From: Udaeobacter sp046731855
Lineage (GTDB): Bacteria > Verrucomicrobiota > Verrucomicrobiia > Chthoniobacterales > UBA10450
Assembly (NCBI GenBank): GCA_046731855.1
Contig: JBKPLX010000232.1
Span: 1 to 21,282 of the forward strand
Direction: 5' to 3'
DNA: 21,282 nt
The first letter of the stretch is position 1, and each line of letters begins with the position of its first letter. The notes beneath the pieces were generated by a model. That model did not search any database, was not told where the DNA came from, and saw only the letters and a list, made by a program, of their open reading frames with translations. This document shows, in pieces, positions 12,919-21,226 of the stretch. The translations under genes were made by a program, and so were the position numbers.

Positions 12919-15129
12919 TCACTTTCTCTTGGCTGGCTTTGTTCCATTCTCGCTCTGCACGCGATCGAGCCCGCGCCGCTTTAGCAACGGCTCGACATAA
13001 GGATCGCGTCCCACGAAATTCTTGAATAGCCCGAGGGCGTCAGCCGATCCGCCGCGTGACAGTAACATGGCGCGAAATCGGTCACCGTTCTCGCGTTTCA
13101 ATCCGCCGTGTTCCTTGAACCACTCGACCGTGTCGGCGTCGAGTACTTCGCTCCAGATATAGGAGTAATAACCGGCCGAGTAACTGCCCGCGAATGCGTG
13201 TGAAAAATAAAAGCTGCGATAACGCGGGGGCACTGGCGGAAAGGCGACGCCGGCCTTGTGCAACGCTTCGGTTTCAAAGGCGACTGCGTCTTGCGGAACA
13301 TTAGATGGACTCAGTTGATGCCACGCCTGATCGAGAAGTGACGCCGACAGGTATTCGGTTGTTTTGTAGCCTTGATTGAATTTTTCGGCAGCGATCACTT
13401 TGTCGAGCAACGCCTGCGGAATTGATTCGCCGGTCTTGTAATGTTTCGCATAATTCTTGAGCACTTCCGGCCATGTCGCCCACATTTCGTTTACCTGCGA
13501 TGGGTACTCGACGAAGTCACGCGGCACGCTTGTTCCACTGAACCGCGGATATTTTACGTTGGAAAACATCCCGTGCAGCGCGTGGCCAAACTCATGGAAA
13601 GCAGTGCGCACCTCATCGTGGGTGAGCAACGTTGGTTCCCCGGCAGGCGGCTTCGGAATATTGAGATGGTTTGCAACGACCGGCTTGGTCGCGAACAGAT
13701 CGCTTTGCTGCACATACGCGTTCATCCATGCGCCGCCGCGTTTTGATGGGCGCGCGTAATAATCGCCAAGGAACAACGCCAGCGGTTTGCCGTCGCGATC
13801 GTACACTTCGAACACGCGCACGTCCGGTTGATAAACCGGAATGTCATGACGCTCCTTGAAAGTGAGACCATAAAGTTTTCCGGCGGCAAAAAATACGCCG
13901 TCGAGAATGACGTGATTCAGTTCGTAGTACGGGCGCAGCTCTGACTCGTCGAAGGCGTAACGCGCCTTGCGAACTTTCTCCGAATAAAAAGGCCAATCCC
14001 ATGACCCCATCTGGAAGCCGTTTTTTTCCTGGTCCACAACCTTCTGCATGTCGGCTGCTTCACGTTTCGCGTTTGCGACCGCGGGCGGCGCGAGGTCGCC
14101 CAGGAGTTTGTTCACGGTAGGAACATCGTGGGCGGTTTGGTCTTCCAGCTGATACGCGGCCCAATTCGCATAAGCGAGCAATTTCGCTTTTTCCGCGCGC
14201 AACTGCGCTGTTCGCAACACGATGTTGCGCGTGTCGAACTCACCGCCATGGCTGTTGCGCCCGAGAGAGGTTTGCATGATACGCTCGCGCAGTTGCCGGT
14301 TTTCTAACGAGCTAAGCAGGGGCTGTCCGGTCGTGTTCTGCATTTGAACGACAAATTTGCCTTCCTTGTGCTCCGCTTGCGCTGCCGCGGTAACGCTTGC
14401 CATCTGGTTATCGGAAAGACCGGTCAGGTCTTCCTTGTGATCGACGACGACCGAGGATGCGTTCTTTTCCTTCAAAACATTTTGTTCGAATTGGGTCTGA
14501 AGAGTTGCAAGCTCGGCATTGATTTTCTTGAGTTTTTCCTTGTCGGCATCGGAGAGCTTCGCGCCGGCGCGCACGAAATCCTTGTGATAGCGCTCGAGCA
14601 GATAAGCCGATTCCGGATCGAGCTCCAGCTTGTCGCGATTGGAATACAACTCCTGGACCCGCGCGAACAACTTCGGATTCAAAAAAATCTCGTCGCGATG
14701 CGCGGCGAGTTTCGGAGCCATTTCCTTGTCGATCTTTTGCAGGGTTGGATTGGTGTTGCAGGCGTTAAGGTTCGAAAAAGTGCGCTGTGCGCGATCGAGC
14801 AAACGGCCGGTGCGTTCCAACGCGACAATAGTGTTGTCGAATGTTGGCTTTTCAGAATTGTTGGCAATCGGCTCGACTTCTTTCAACTGCTCTCGCATTC
14901 CGGCTTCGATCGCAGGTGCGAAGTGTTCGTCCTTGATCTTATCGAACGGCGGGACGTGATACGGCAGCGCGCTTTCGGTGAGCAATGGGTTATCTGCGTT
15001 ATTAGGACTTTGCACAGGTGACGTTTGCCCGATGACAGAGATAGCTGCGATGTGCATGATTGCCACAATTATGCCCGGTGCCGGCTTGGCAGATGGTGAT
15101 TTTACTAGCGAACGAAAACAGAGATGCAT
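12919..15129 (-). CDS. dcp: Exported M3-family dipeptidyl carboxypeptidase / oligopeptidase
   Basis: 736 residues from the ATG at 15129. The reading frame stays open to 15417, but the extra 96 residues look non-coding and would overlap the divergent gene. Residues 1-36 hold a basic start and a hydrophobic stretch (PGIIVAIMHIAAISVIG), so export to the periplasm is likely. The body is a typical M3 peptidase: LPYHVPPFDKIKDEHFAPAI near 56-75, the zinc site HEFGHALHGM at 512-521 (H512, E513, H516) and the third ligand E541 in DFVEYPSQ. C-terminal SFYFSHAFAGSYSAGYYSY at 639-657 carries the conserved tyrosines. These enzymes trim dipeptides from peptide C-termini or cut oligopeptides. Length and motifs fit Dcp better than thimet oligopeptidase. 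It is divergent from the DUF2891 gene with 60 bp between starts. Confidence 0.92.
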   Translation of the reverse strand: MHLCFRSLVKSPSAKPAPGIIVAIMHIAAISVIGQTSPVQSPNNADNPLLTESALPYHVPPFDKIKDEHFAPAIEAGMREQLKEVEPIANNSEKPTFDNTIVALERTGRLLDRAQRTFSNLNACNTNPTLQKIDKEMAPKLAAHRDEIFLNPKLFARVQELYSNRDKLELDPESAYLLERYHKDFVRAGAKLSDADKEKLKKINAELATLQTQFEQNVLKEKNASSVVVDHKEDLTGLSDNQMASVTAAAQAEHKEGKFVVQMQNTTGQPLLSSLENRQLRERIMQTSLGRNSHGGEFDTRNIVLRTAQLRAEKAKLLAYANWAAYQLEDQTAHDVPTVNKLLGDLAPPAVANAKREAADMQKVVDQEKNGFQMGSWDWPFYSEKVRKARYAFDESELRPYYELNHVILDGVFFAAGKLYGLTFKERHDIPVYQPDVRVFEVYDRDGKPLALFLGDYYARPSKRGGAWMNAYVQQSDLFATKPVVANHLNIPKPPAGEPTLLTHDEVRTAFHEFGHALHGMFSNVKYPRFSGTSVPRDFVEYPSQVNEMWATWPEVLKNYAKHYKTGESIPQALLDKVIAAEKFNQGYKTTEYLSASLLDQAWHQLSPSNVPQDAVAFETEALHKAGVAFPPVPPRYRSFYFSHAFAGSYSAGYYSYIWSEVLDADTVEWFKEHGGLKRENGDRFRAMLLSRGGSADALGLFKNFVGRDPYVEPLLKRRGLDRVQSENGTKPAKRK

Positions 15130-15189
15130 GGTTGGGATTTTCGCGCGCTCGCGCTGCCAGGCAACAGCGATTACGGTCGCGCACAGGGC

Positions 15190-16335
15190 ATGAAACGTTT
15201 TTTCGCAGTCTTGCTGCTGACGCCATGGGTCGCAGCGGCAGCAACGAACACGGCCTCGACCTTCGACGAAAAGGCAGCAGAACGGTTCGCAAAATTGGCG
15301 CTGGCGTGCGTCGGAAAGGAGTACCCCAACAAAATAAGTCATGTGCTGAACAGCGATGCGGACGTTGCGCCGCCGCGCAAGCTCACGCCCGCATTTCACG
15401 GATGTTACGACTGGCATTCGTCAGTGCACGGACACTGGCTGCTGGTGAGACTGCTGCGCACGTTTCCAACTGCACCATTTGCCGCGCAGGCGCGCGATGC
15501 GCTGCGCAAAAGTCTTACGACGGAGAATTTGAAGCAGGAAGCTGCATATCTTCGCGGAGAAGGCCGTGCCAGTTTCGAGCGCCCGTATGGATTGGCATGG
15601 TTGCTGCAATTATGCGCCGAGTTGCGCGAGTGGGATGACGACCAGGCCCGAGAGATGTCAGCGAACCTGCGTCCACTCGAAGACGCAGCAATCGAACGAT
15701 TGAAAACATGGCTGCCGAAGCTTTCGCATCCGGTGCGCATCGGCGAGCATGACCAGACAGCATTCGGACTCGGCCTGATGCTGGATTATGCCCGCTCAAC
15801 CAAAAACGATTCCTTTGCCAGGATGGTTGCGGATTCAGCGAGAAAGTTCTTCCTCGCTGATAGGGATTGCCCGCTCAATTACGAACCTTCGGGAGAAGAT
15901 TTTCTGTCACCCTGCCTGGGCGAAGCGGATGTGATGCGTCGCGTTTTGTCGCAAGCGGAATTCGCGAAGTGGCTCAACGATTTCATGCCGCAGATCCCGA
16001 AGACCGGAAACGGCGACTGGCTGAAACCGGTTGTCTCGCCGGATCCGAGCGATCCCAAGCTCGCGCATCTGGACGGCCTAAACCTAAGCCGCGCTTGGAT
16101 GCTGGAAGGAATTCTGTCGGCGCTGCCATTGGATGATCGGCGCAGACCGGCGCTACAGTCTGCGGCGGACGCGCATCAGCGCGCAGGTCTGGCAGCGGTT
16201 ACCGGTGCGCATTACGAAGGCGGACACTGGCTCGGCAGTTTTGCGGTTTACCTCACAACGCGGCGCGGTATCCAAAAAGAAGGAACGACAGGGTCGCAGC
16301 GGGCGAAGAGCGCGTCGGAAAAGGCGGGCCCTTAA
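15190..16335 (+). CDS. DUF2891-family protein with a signal peptide
   Basis: The 381-residue product starts at the ATG at 15190, which puts a good signal peptide first (MKRFFAVLLLTPWVAAAAT). An upstream ATG at 15124 would overlap the divergent peptidase gene and bury the signal. FHGCYDWHSSVHGHW at 69-83 is the hallmark of DUF2891, followed by ERPYGLAWLLQLC and the C-terminal HYEGGHWLGSFAVYL. The protein appears all-helical, with conserved His, Asp, Glu and Trp residues suggestive of a hydrolase pocket; the family's activity is not established to my knowledge. It is probably periplasmic. The last 20 residues (from about GIQKEGTTGS) are a charged, low-complexity tail. Its TAA shares the TTAA at 16332-16335 with the stop of the convergent GH25 gene. 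Confidence 0.88.
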   Translation: MKRFFAVLLLTPWVAAAATNTASTFDEKAAERFAKLALACVGKEYPNKISHVLNSDADVAPPRKLTPAFHGCYDWHSSVHGHWLLVRLLRTFPTAPFAAQARDALRKSLTTENLKQEAAYLRGEGRASFERPYGLAWLLQLCAELREWDDDQAREMSANLRPLEDAAIERLKTWLPKLSHPVRIGEHDQTAFGLGLMLDYARSTKNDSFARMVADSARKFFLADRDCPLNYEPSGEDFLSPCLGEADVMRRVLSQAEFAKWLNDFMPQIPKTGNGDWLKPVVSPDPSDPKLAHLDGLNLSRAWMLEGILSALPLDDRRRPALQSAADAHQRAGLAAVTGAHYEGGHWLGSFAVYLTTRRGIQKEGTTGSQRAKSASEKAGP

Positions 16336-17147
16336 TCGGCCGCGACAGTCCGCTCAGATTCGCGGCGAGATTTTCCTCCTGAAGGCTCCCAGGCGCGTCG
16401 TTGCCAGAACTCCTTCAGGTCCGATTGATTGCCGCGAAAAATGTTGCGCTCCGCCTTCTTAATATTGGCAACACTGATCGGGTAAACGGAGCGCGGCCGA
16501 GCGCCTTTGCCGTCGCCACAATGTTGCCAAAGAGACCAGTAGCTCCACGGCGCCGTTGCGCGTGGTTCGCTGTGATAATTTGCCATCCATAGCCAGCAAT
16601 TCGCCAGGACCTTTCTTTGGGCATTAGTCACCTTGCTGCTATTCATTGCCTGTCGCAGATGATATTCCCCGGAATAAAGGCCCGGATATACGCCGGTGCG
16701 TTCGCGAATTCGCTCAACAAAAGCGACAGCCTGATCAACCCGCATCGTGCCACCGGGATAATGACCATTCTTCTCGAAATCAAGGACCAGCAGAACACCC
16801 GGGCCCCGCGCCGCCGAATCGACTTGCGCCCACGCGCTGGCTACCGCGCTTAGAAAATGATCAGCCTGGCGGACCGGATCGCTCCCGTTGGCGTAGTGAT
16901 AAGCCCCCCAAAGCAAGCCTGCGCGTGTCGCTGCCACTTGCCGGTCCAGATATTTCGCGTCGCGTGTGAAAGGCGGGTACGTGGCTTCATGAATCACACC
17001 GATAATGCCTTCGCGTTTCATGGCGGCGAAATCGGGCCGCATCATGTCGTAATGAGAGAGATTCACTACGTTGCTGGCGGAAAAGGCACACGCCGGCAGC
17101 GAAAGAAACAAAGCCGCAGCCCGCAAGATTGACAATCTCATCACCAT
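16332..17147 (-). CDS. Exported GH25 muramidase (lysozyme-like)
   Basis: 271 residues with a signal peptide (MVMRLSILRAAALFLSLPACAFSA). The mature part begins NVVNLSHYD with D34, then GVIHEATYPPFTRDAKYLDRQ, GLLWGAYHYA and VLDFEKN, where D123 and E125 match the acidic catalytic pair of GH25. VYPGLYSGEYHLR and LWMANYHSE follow, all in family order. GH25 enzymes cleave the beta-1,4 bond between N-acetylmuramic acid and N-acetylglucosamine in peptidoglycan. An exported copy could remodel the cell's own wall or attack other bacteria. No wall-binding repeat domain is present; the tail after about 240 is basic and Trp/Arg-rich. The in-frame ATG at 17141 is an alternative start. It overlaps the convergent DUF2891 gene by 4 bp. 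Confidence 0.9.
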   Translation of the reverse strand: MVMRLSILRAAALFLSLPACAFSASNVVNLSHYDMMRPDFAAMKREGIIGVIHEATYPPFTRDAKYLDRQVAATRAGLLWGAYHYANGSDPVRQADHFLSAVASAWAQVDSAARGPGVLLVLDFEKNGHYPGGTMRVDQAVAFVERIRERTGVYPGLYSGEYHLRQAMNSSKVTNAQRKVLANCWLWMANYHSEPRATAPWSYWSLWQHCGDGKGARPRSVYPISVANIKKAERNIFRGNQSDLKEFWQRRAWEPSGGKSRRESERTVAAD

Positions 17148-17269
17148 CCCAAATCGCAGCGGAACCTATCGGACAAACGCAACTGACTTGCAAGAGCATC
17201 TTTGCATTGTTTTGAACGATTCTGTAACCACCAACGTGTAGCCGGTTATGCAGATTCAAAGGTTCTCCC

Positions 17270-17300
17270 GGTGGGGACGGCCCACAGGGCCGTGGCTACA
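17270..17300 (+). repeat. Hairpin repeat with a GGCTACA tail, copy 4
   Basis: ACGGCCC ACA GGGCCGT is a perfect 7-bp palindrome followed by GGCTACA. It begins 6 bp from the mobA stop and could act as a transcription terminator hairpin for the MOSC-mobA unit, although there is no T-run. Confidence 0.7.
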
Positions 17301-17305
17301 CCACG

Positions 17306-17881
17306 CTATGATTCGCTCGATCGCAAGCCAGCCAATTCATTCATATTCCAGAATAATTTTCTTTCCTGTGTCGTGACAGGCATGACCTGAAGCTTTCCGG
17401 CTGCGACGAGACCACCAGTCACCGTTTGCAGTGAAAAATCCTCTCCAGAAAGTGCGCTCTGAACGTTCGCGAGCGCTTCCTGCGGATAGATCGCCGCCAA
17501 CGGCTCAGCGCGATTGTCGATTTTTGGAAGAACGCCGCGGCCCGAGTCAATCTGACTACAAAGAAACCTCAGGTATTTTTCGGTCATGAATGGCATGTCG
17601 ATAGCAAGTGCCAGCAAGTGTTTGGCTCGCATCCGCGCCAAGGCTGCCGCAAGCCCGCTGAGAGGTCCGCACGATGGGGGATCGTCCGCGACAAACTGCA
17701 CGCCGACAGGGCGCCAGACCGGATCGGTGCGCGCGGAAACGCAGACTTCTGCAGGCTCCAATTTCCGCAACAACTCGAGTTGAATTTGCCAAAGTGGTTT
17801 TCCGCGAAACAAAAGTGTCGCTTTGTCCTTGCCCATTCGCCGTGATTCTCCACCGGCAAGCAAAACCGCGCTGATGTTCAT
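17306..17881 (-). CDS. mobA: Molybdenum cofactor guanylyltransferase
   Basis: 191 residues, the usual MobA length. It opens with the nucleotidyltransferase signature LLAGGESRRMGKDKATLLF at 7-25, which binds GTP. DDPPSCGPLSGLAAAL at 66-81 and LLALAIDMPFMTEKYL (the metal-binding D in AIDMP) follow, then PLAAIYP. MobA joins GMP to molybdopterin to make the guanine dinucleotide cofactor that formate dehydrogenases of the DMSO reductase family need. It works in the cytoplasm and probably serves the formate dehydrogenase encoded to the right. It lies downstream of the MOSC gene on the same strand with a repeat in the 109-bp gap; the ATG is 16 bp past that repeat. Confidence 0.93.
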   Translation of the reverse strand: MNISAVLLAGGESRRMGKDKATLLFRGKPLWQIQLELLRKLEPAEVCVSARTDPVWRPVGVQFVADDPPSCGPLSGLAAALARMRAKHLLALAIDMPFMTEKYLRFLCSQIDSGRGVLPKIDNRAEPLAAIYPQEALANVQSALSGEDFSLQTVTGGLVAAGKLQVMPVTTQERKLFWNMNELAGLRSSES

Positions 17882-17896
17882 GTTCTCGTGTTAAAT

Positions 17897-18001
17897 GGTC
17901 ATTCCGAGCGAAGCGAGGAACCTCACACGGGCTAATGGGTCACGCTCTTTGTACTGCGAATCGCAGACTTCGTAAGATCCTTCGCTCCGCTCAGGATGAC
18001 C
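17897..18001. repeat. Inverted-repeat element between mobA and the MOSC gene
   Basis: Arms at about 17898-17919 (gtcattccgagcgaagcgag) and 17978-18000 (ccttcgctccgctcaggatg) are near-perfect inverted copies around a 58-bp centre. The centre has its own CTGCG/CGCAG mini-hairpin. Elements with such arms are widespread dispersed repeats in bacterial genomes. The right arm contains the MOSC stop codon. A single arm occurs at 5678. Confidence 0.8.
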
Positions 18002-18476
18002 CCTTAGCGGCGGTCGAACGCAGCTCGCCATCACTGAGAATTTTCGCGCGCAAACCGCCGCGTCCTTTCAAAAAATCTTTCGCGCCCTGCGCAAATGCCC
18101 CATCCATCCAGTAACACGGTGCGGATTCCTCCGTCCCATAAAAGCGAACGCCTTGAGTCTCAAATTCCTTGTGAATGAAATCGTTGAGATTGATGCCGCG
18201 TGTAATCACGTTGCGCCGCGCTGCAGCCGGCAAGCAATCATGTACACCCAGAGCAGCGCAAAGCTCATCGAAAACATCGAGCGAGAAAAACGTAATCTGG
18301 CCTTTGTAGTCGTCTTTAAAATCGAAGTAACGATCACCGCGAATCCCACGGCCCGCGACGCATTCCATCACGGGCACTTCGATCATGGGATGCGTGTCCG
18401 GCTCCCGACCATGATGACCGACGAAATTATGCCCCGGCGAAATGTACAAGTGACAGATTTCCACCGGCTGCAACAA
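17991..18476 (-). CDS. MOSC-domain protein
   Basis: 161 residues. It begins PVEICHLYISPGHNFVGHHG, typical of small stand-alone MOSC proteins, with CVAGRGIRGDRYFD in the core and a reactive-looking cysteine in ESAPCYWMDGAFAQG near 127. FLKGRGGLRAKILSDG, the final conserved strand region, follows. MOSC proteins are linked to molybdenum cofactor sulfuration or use, which fits the neighbouring mobA and fdhD. The start is unclear: TTG at 18476 or GTG at 18464, only 18-30 bp from the divergent fdhD start. The last residues (about KGSS) and the stop lie in the dispersed repeat, so the natural C-terminus was probably altered. Cytoplasmic. Confidence 0.88.
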   Translation of the reverse strand: MLQPVEICHLYISPGHNFVGHHGREPDTHPMIEVPVMECVAGRGIRGDRYFDFKDDYKGQITFFSLDVFDELCAALGVHDCLPAAARRNVITRGINLNDFIHKEFETQGVRFYGTEESAPCYWMDGAFAQGAKDFLKGRGGLRAKILSDGELRSTAAKGSS

Positions 18477-18494
18477 TATCTGAAATCATCGTAG

Positions 18495-19307
18495 ATGAAA
18501 GAACTGCATAGCATCGGTCCGGGAAGAATCATCCGGCGGAAAAAAGACGGTTCGCTCGAATATTTGCGGGACGATCTCACCATCGAAGAGCCGCTCGAAA
18601 TTCGAATTGGCGGTAAAACTCTGGCCACCACGATGCGTACGCCCGGTCACGATGATGAACTCGCCGCAGGTTTTCTGGTGTCCGAAGCGATCGTGCGTGA
18701 TCAAAGCGCGATCGTGAAGATTTCGCGAGATGGTGACAACAGAGTAGTCGTTAGTCTCGCCGAAGGCATGAAACTGAAACTCAATTCCGCCCAACGCTTC
18801 GGAACGATTTCATCAAGTTGTGGCTTATGCGGCAAGACGAGCATCGACGAGATCCGGCAAAATTTTCCAGCAATTGGATCAGCAGAGATTCGGATCGATA
18901 TCCAGACGTTGTTATCGCTTCCGGAAAAATTACGAAAGGCGCAGAGCGATTTCGCTCGCACCGGCGGAATTCATGCAGCAGGAATTTTCGATTTGGGCGG
19001 GGACTTAAAAACTGTTCGCGAAGACATCGGTCGCCATAACGCCGTGGACAAAGCGATTGGCCGCGCGTTCCTGGACAAGCAATTGCCGTTGAACCGTAAC
19101 ATACTTCTCGTAAGCGGCCGTGCTTCGTTTGAAATCGTACAAAAAGCGCTTGCTGCTGGTATTCCCATCGTTGCGGCGGTTTCAGCGCCTTCCACGCTGG
19201 CGGTCGATTTTGCCCGTGAAAGCAATCAAACGTTGATCGGGTTTCTGCGTCCGCCATCATTCAATATTTATTCGCACATCGAGCGGGTGATTCTTGAACC
19301 GCTGTAG
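18495..19307 (+). CDS. fdhD: Formate dehydrogenase accessory sulfurtransferase
   Basis: 270 residues, the normal FdhD length. DDLTIEEPLEIRIGG at 26-40, RTPGHDDELAAGFLVSEAI at 48-66 and the loop SSSCGLCGK at 106-114 (C109 and C112, the persulfide-carrying pair) are diagnostic. RTGGIHAAGIFD, EDIGRHNAVDKAIG and VSGRASFEIVQKA follow. FdhD takes sulfur from a cysteine desulfurase and passes it to the molybdenum cofactor, which is essential for formate dehydrogenase activity; it is cytoplasmic. It is divergent from the MOSC gene with 18 bp between starts, and convergent with the NrfD gene, with a hairpin repeat in the 75-bp gap. Confidence 0.96.
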   Translation: MKELHSIGPGRIIRRKKDGSLEYLRDDLTIEEPLEIRIGGKTLATTMRTPGHDDELAAGFLVSEAIVRDQSAIVKISRDGDNRVVVSLAEGMKLKLNSAQRFGTISSSCGLCGKTSIDEIRQNFPAIGSAEIRIDIQTLLSLPEKLRKAQSDFARTGGIHAAGIFDLGGDLKTVREDIGRHNAVDKAIGRAFLDKQLPLNRNILLVSGRASFEIVQKALAAGIPIVAAVSAPSTLAVDFARESNQTLIGFLRPPSFNIYSHIERVILEPL

Positions 19308-19355
19308 CGGAGGGTGACGGAATGCGCAATTTGCGATGCGGCGACGCCCATGAAT

Positions 19356-19380
19356 GCCGCGGTCAGCGCCGCGGCTACAG
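19356..19380 (+). repeat. Hairpin repeat with a GGCTACAG tail, copy 5
   Basis: GCCGCGG and GCCGCGG blocks (CCGCGG self-complementary) around tcagc, then CTACAG. It lies between the convergent fdhD and NrfD genes, where a two-way terminator would be useful. Confidence 0.65.
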
Positions 19381-19382
19381 CA

Positions 19383-20366
19383 TCAGCGCTGCGAGGCGAA
19401 CACCGCTTCGGGATCGGCGCCGGAGACTTTGCCTACCGCGATCCAGCCGATTCGACTGACGAGCGCGCCGGCTAAAAACGAAATTGCCGCCCACGGAATG
19501 AACCCGAAGAAACGGAAAAGCAATGCGAGCGGTCCGTTAAGAACTTCGCCGATGCGAATGACCCAGCCGGATCCGTGTTCGTGGATGGCGCGATCGGCTG
19601 CTCCGTGTTTGGCAACACTGAGCCAGATCAAAAGTACTGTCTCAACGGCTGCAGCGTAGAATCCGATGAAATTAAGCGCGGAAATTCGATGTCCGAGCAA
19701 TTCCAACACGGCGGCGGCAGATCCCAATCCGGCCGTTCCAAAATGAATCGGCAGCAATGTGCGATGCAAAAACCACGCGGGAATCGCCGTTGCTCCGATG
19801 AGCACGCCGGTGTAAGTCGCGAGTAAAGTTCCCAAAATTGCCGCACCAAAAATGAAAATCCCGGCGGCGACGCTCAGGAGTTGATCAAGTATGCCGGAGA
19901 AAATCTGATGCGCGTGCAATTCGAGCGCAATCAACCCCGGAACCGCGCACGCGCCAAATGCTGTCAGAATCCACGCGCCCATCGACATGGTAGAGCGGTG
20001 TTTGAACACGCGCAGCATGTTGAGGAAGAGATGCGGACGGCCCAGATCCAGGATCAGTAGAATTGGCGAGAGGATGGCCCCGGTGATCGCGGCGAGCCAC
20101 GTGGCTGCGCGCGCTAGGTCGACATGATGAAACAGGATCGCGGCGAGCGCGATCACCGCCGACATCCCGGCGATTCCGCCAAAGAAAAAGTAGAGAGGAA
20201 TTTCCCACGTCCACACCGGCGGTTTGACCACAGGCTCCCCATAGTAGCCGGGTTTTCTTGGAATTGGCCCCCCAATCACATCCACTCCGCGGCCGGGCAC
20301 AACACCTTCCTGCCACGCTTTTTCCCGCAGTTGTTCAAGCCGCTTTTCTGATGCCGGTGCGTCCAT
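19383..20366 (-). CDS. NrfD/PsrC-type membrane subunit, probably quinone-reactive part of formate dehydrogenase
   Basis: 327 residues from the ATG at 20366; the frame is open further upstream, but this start overlaps the preceding stop by one base (TGATG), the usual coupling. A polar N-terminus (PRKPGYYGEPVVKPPVWTWEIPLYFFFGG at about 37-65) leads into roughly eight to nine transmembrane helices, with LILDLGRPHLFLNMLRVF in the region conserved across NrfD proteins. NrfD/PsrC subunits carry no cofactor of their own; they anchor the enzyme and exchange electrons with quinones. Paired with the four-cluster ferredoxin subunit, it is the membrane module of a formate dehydrogenase. That assignment rests on neighbours (fdhD, mobA); a polysulfide or other molybdoenzyme reductase is the alternative. 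Confidence 0.9.
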   Translation of the reverse strand: MDAPASEKRLEQLREKAWQEGVVPGRGVDVIGGPIPRKPGYYGEPVVKPPVWTWEIPLYFFFGGIAGMSAVIALAAILFHHVDLARAATWLAAITGAILSPILLILDLGRPHLFLNMLRVFKHRSTMSMGAWILTAFGACAVPGLIALELHAHQIFSGILDQLLSVAAGIFIFGAAILGTLLATYTGVLIGATAIPAWFLHRTLLPIHFGTAGLGSAAAVLELLGHRISALNFIGFYAAAVETVLLIWLSVAKHGAADRAIHEHGSGWVIRIGEVLNGPLALLFRFFGFIPWAAISFLAGALVSRIGWIAVGKVSGADPEAVFASQR

Positions 20367-21226
20367 CAGGATGAAAATGCAAACGCCACCAGGGTGGCGA
20401 TAATTGATGCGAGTGCCGTCGCAAATGCAGCGGTCCATGCGGATTTCAAATAAATCGTCGGCACCTGTGGTTTCGGCGGAAGACCATAAGCTTCCGGTTC
20501 GCCTAGCAATAAAAAGAACGCGTGGATACCACGCACCGAAGTGTCCGTTGGATCGTAAAGTTGCGCATCGGTGTAACCGCTTTGTTGGAGCTGTTGCACC
20601 CGTTGAGATGCCTTGGCGCGCAAATCATCAAGCCGGCCAAACACGATCGATTCGGTTGGACAAACTTTCGCGCATGCGGGCACGAGTCCGCTTTTTTGTC
20701 GATCGTAGCAGAATGTGCACTTGAACGCGCCACCGGCATTGGGCAGCGGCGTCGGCCGGCGATCGATCACACCAAATGGACAGGAGACGACGCAATAGCC
20801 GCATCCATTACACACATCATCCTGCACCAAAACGGTACCGGTTTCGGTGCGAACAATTGACCCGGTCGGACACGCTTCGAGGCAGCCCGCTTCCTCGCAA
20901 TGCTTGCAAACATCGGAGAGAAAAATCCACCGAAACGGATCTTGGTCGAGTGACATTGGACCGGCGACCTGATTTCCTTTTGGGAGGTCTTGTTCCAGAA
21001 ACATGACGTGGCGCCATGTCGATGCGCCGAGATGGCCGGTGTTATCGTACGAGTTTCCCGTCCAGGTGAAGCCGTCATCGGGCACCTGGTTCCATTCTTT
21101 GCACGCGACTTCGCAAGCCTTACAGCCGATGCAAACGGTGGGATCGGTGAAGAAGCCAACCTCTACATGATCCTTCACGTAGGAATGTTTCCGCTGGTTC
21201 GTGCTCTGGAGTCCTTCGCCGATCAT
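20366..21226 (-). CDS. fdhB: Four-cluster ferredoxin subunit of formate dehydrogenase
   Basis: 286 residues. Sixteen cysteines in four groups bind four [4Fe-4S] clusters: C32, C35, C38, C42 (CIGCKACEVAC); C107, C110, C115, C119; C139, C142, C145, C149 (CNGCGYCVVSC); C170, C173, C185, C189. VGFFTDPTVCIGCKACEVACKEWN is typical of formate dehydrogenase iron-sulfur subunits. One transmembrane helix at about 262-284 anchors the C-terminus. It carries electrons from the catalytic subunit to NrfD. There is no Tat signal, as expected if it travels with a catalytic partner or stays on the inner side. The upstream frame is open to the edge; I prefer the ATG at 21226 because conserved sequence begins about 20 residues later. 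A 7-bp hairpin (20384-20399) lies in its last codons. Confidence 0.92.
   Translation of the reverse strand: MIGEGLQSTNQRKHSYVKDHVEVGFFTDPTVCIGCKACEVACKEWNQVPDDGFTWTGNSYDNTGHLGASTWRHVMFLEQDLPKGNQVAGPMSLDQDPFRWIFLSDVCKHCEEAGCLEACPTGSIVRTETGTVLVQDDVCNGCGYCVVSCPFGVIDRRPTPLPNAGGAFKCTFCYDRQKSGLVPACAKVCPTESIVFGRLDDLRAKASQRVQQLQQSGYTDAQLYDPTDTSVRGIHAFFLLLGEPEAYGLPPKPQVPTIYLKSAWTAAFATALASIIATLVAFAFSS

Noticed and set aside
15130..15417. N-terminal extension of the M3 peptidase to 15417
   Set aside because: The extra 96 residues are Arg/Cys-rich, have no family similarity, run through the DUF2891 coding region and would bury the signal peptide.
17220..17300. tRNA-like stretch with a ggttc segment
   Set aside because: No acceptor stem or anticodon arm can be paired; the hairpin belongs to the CTACA repeat family.
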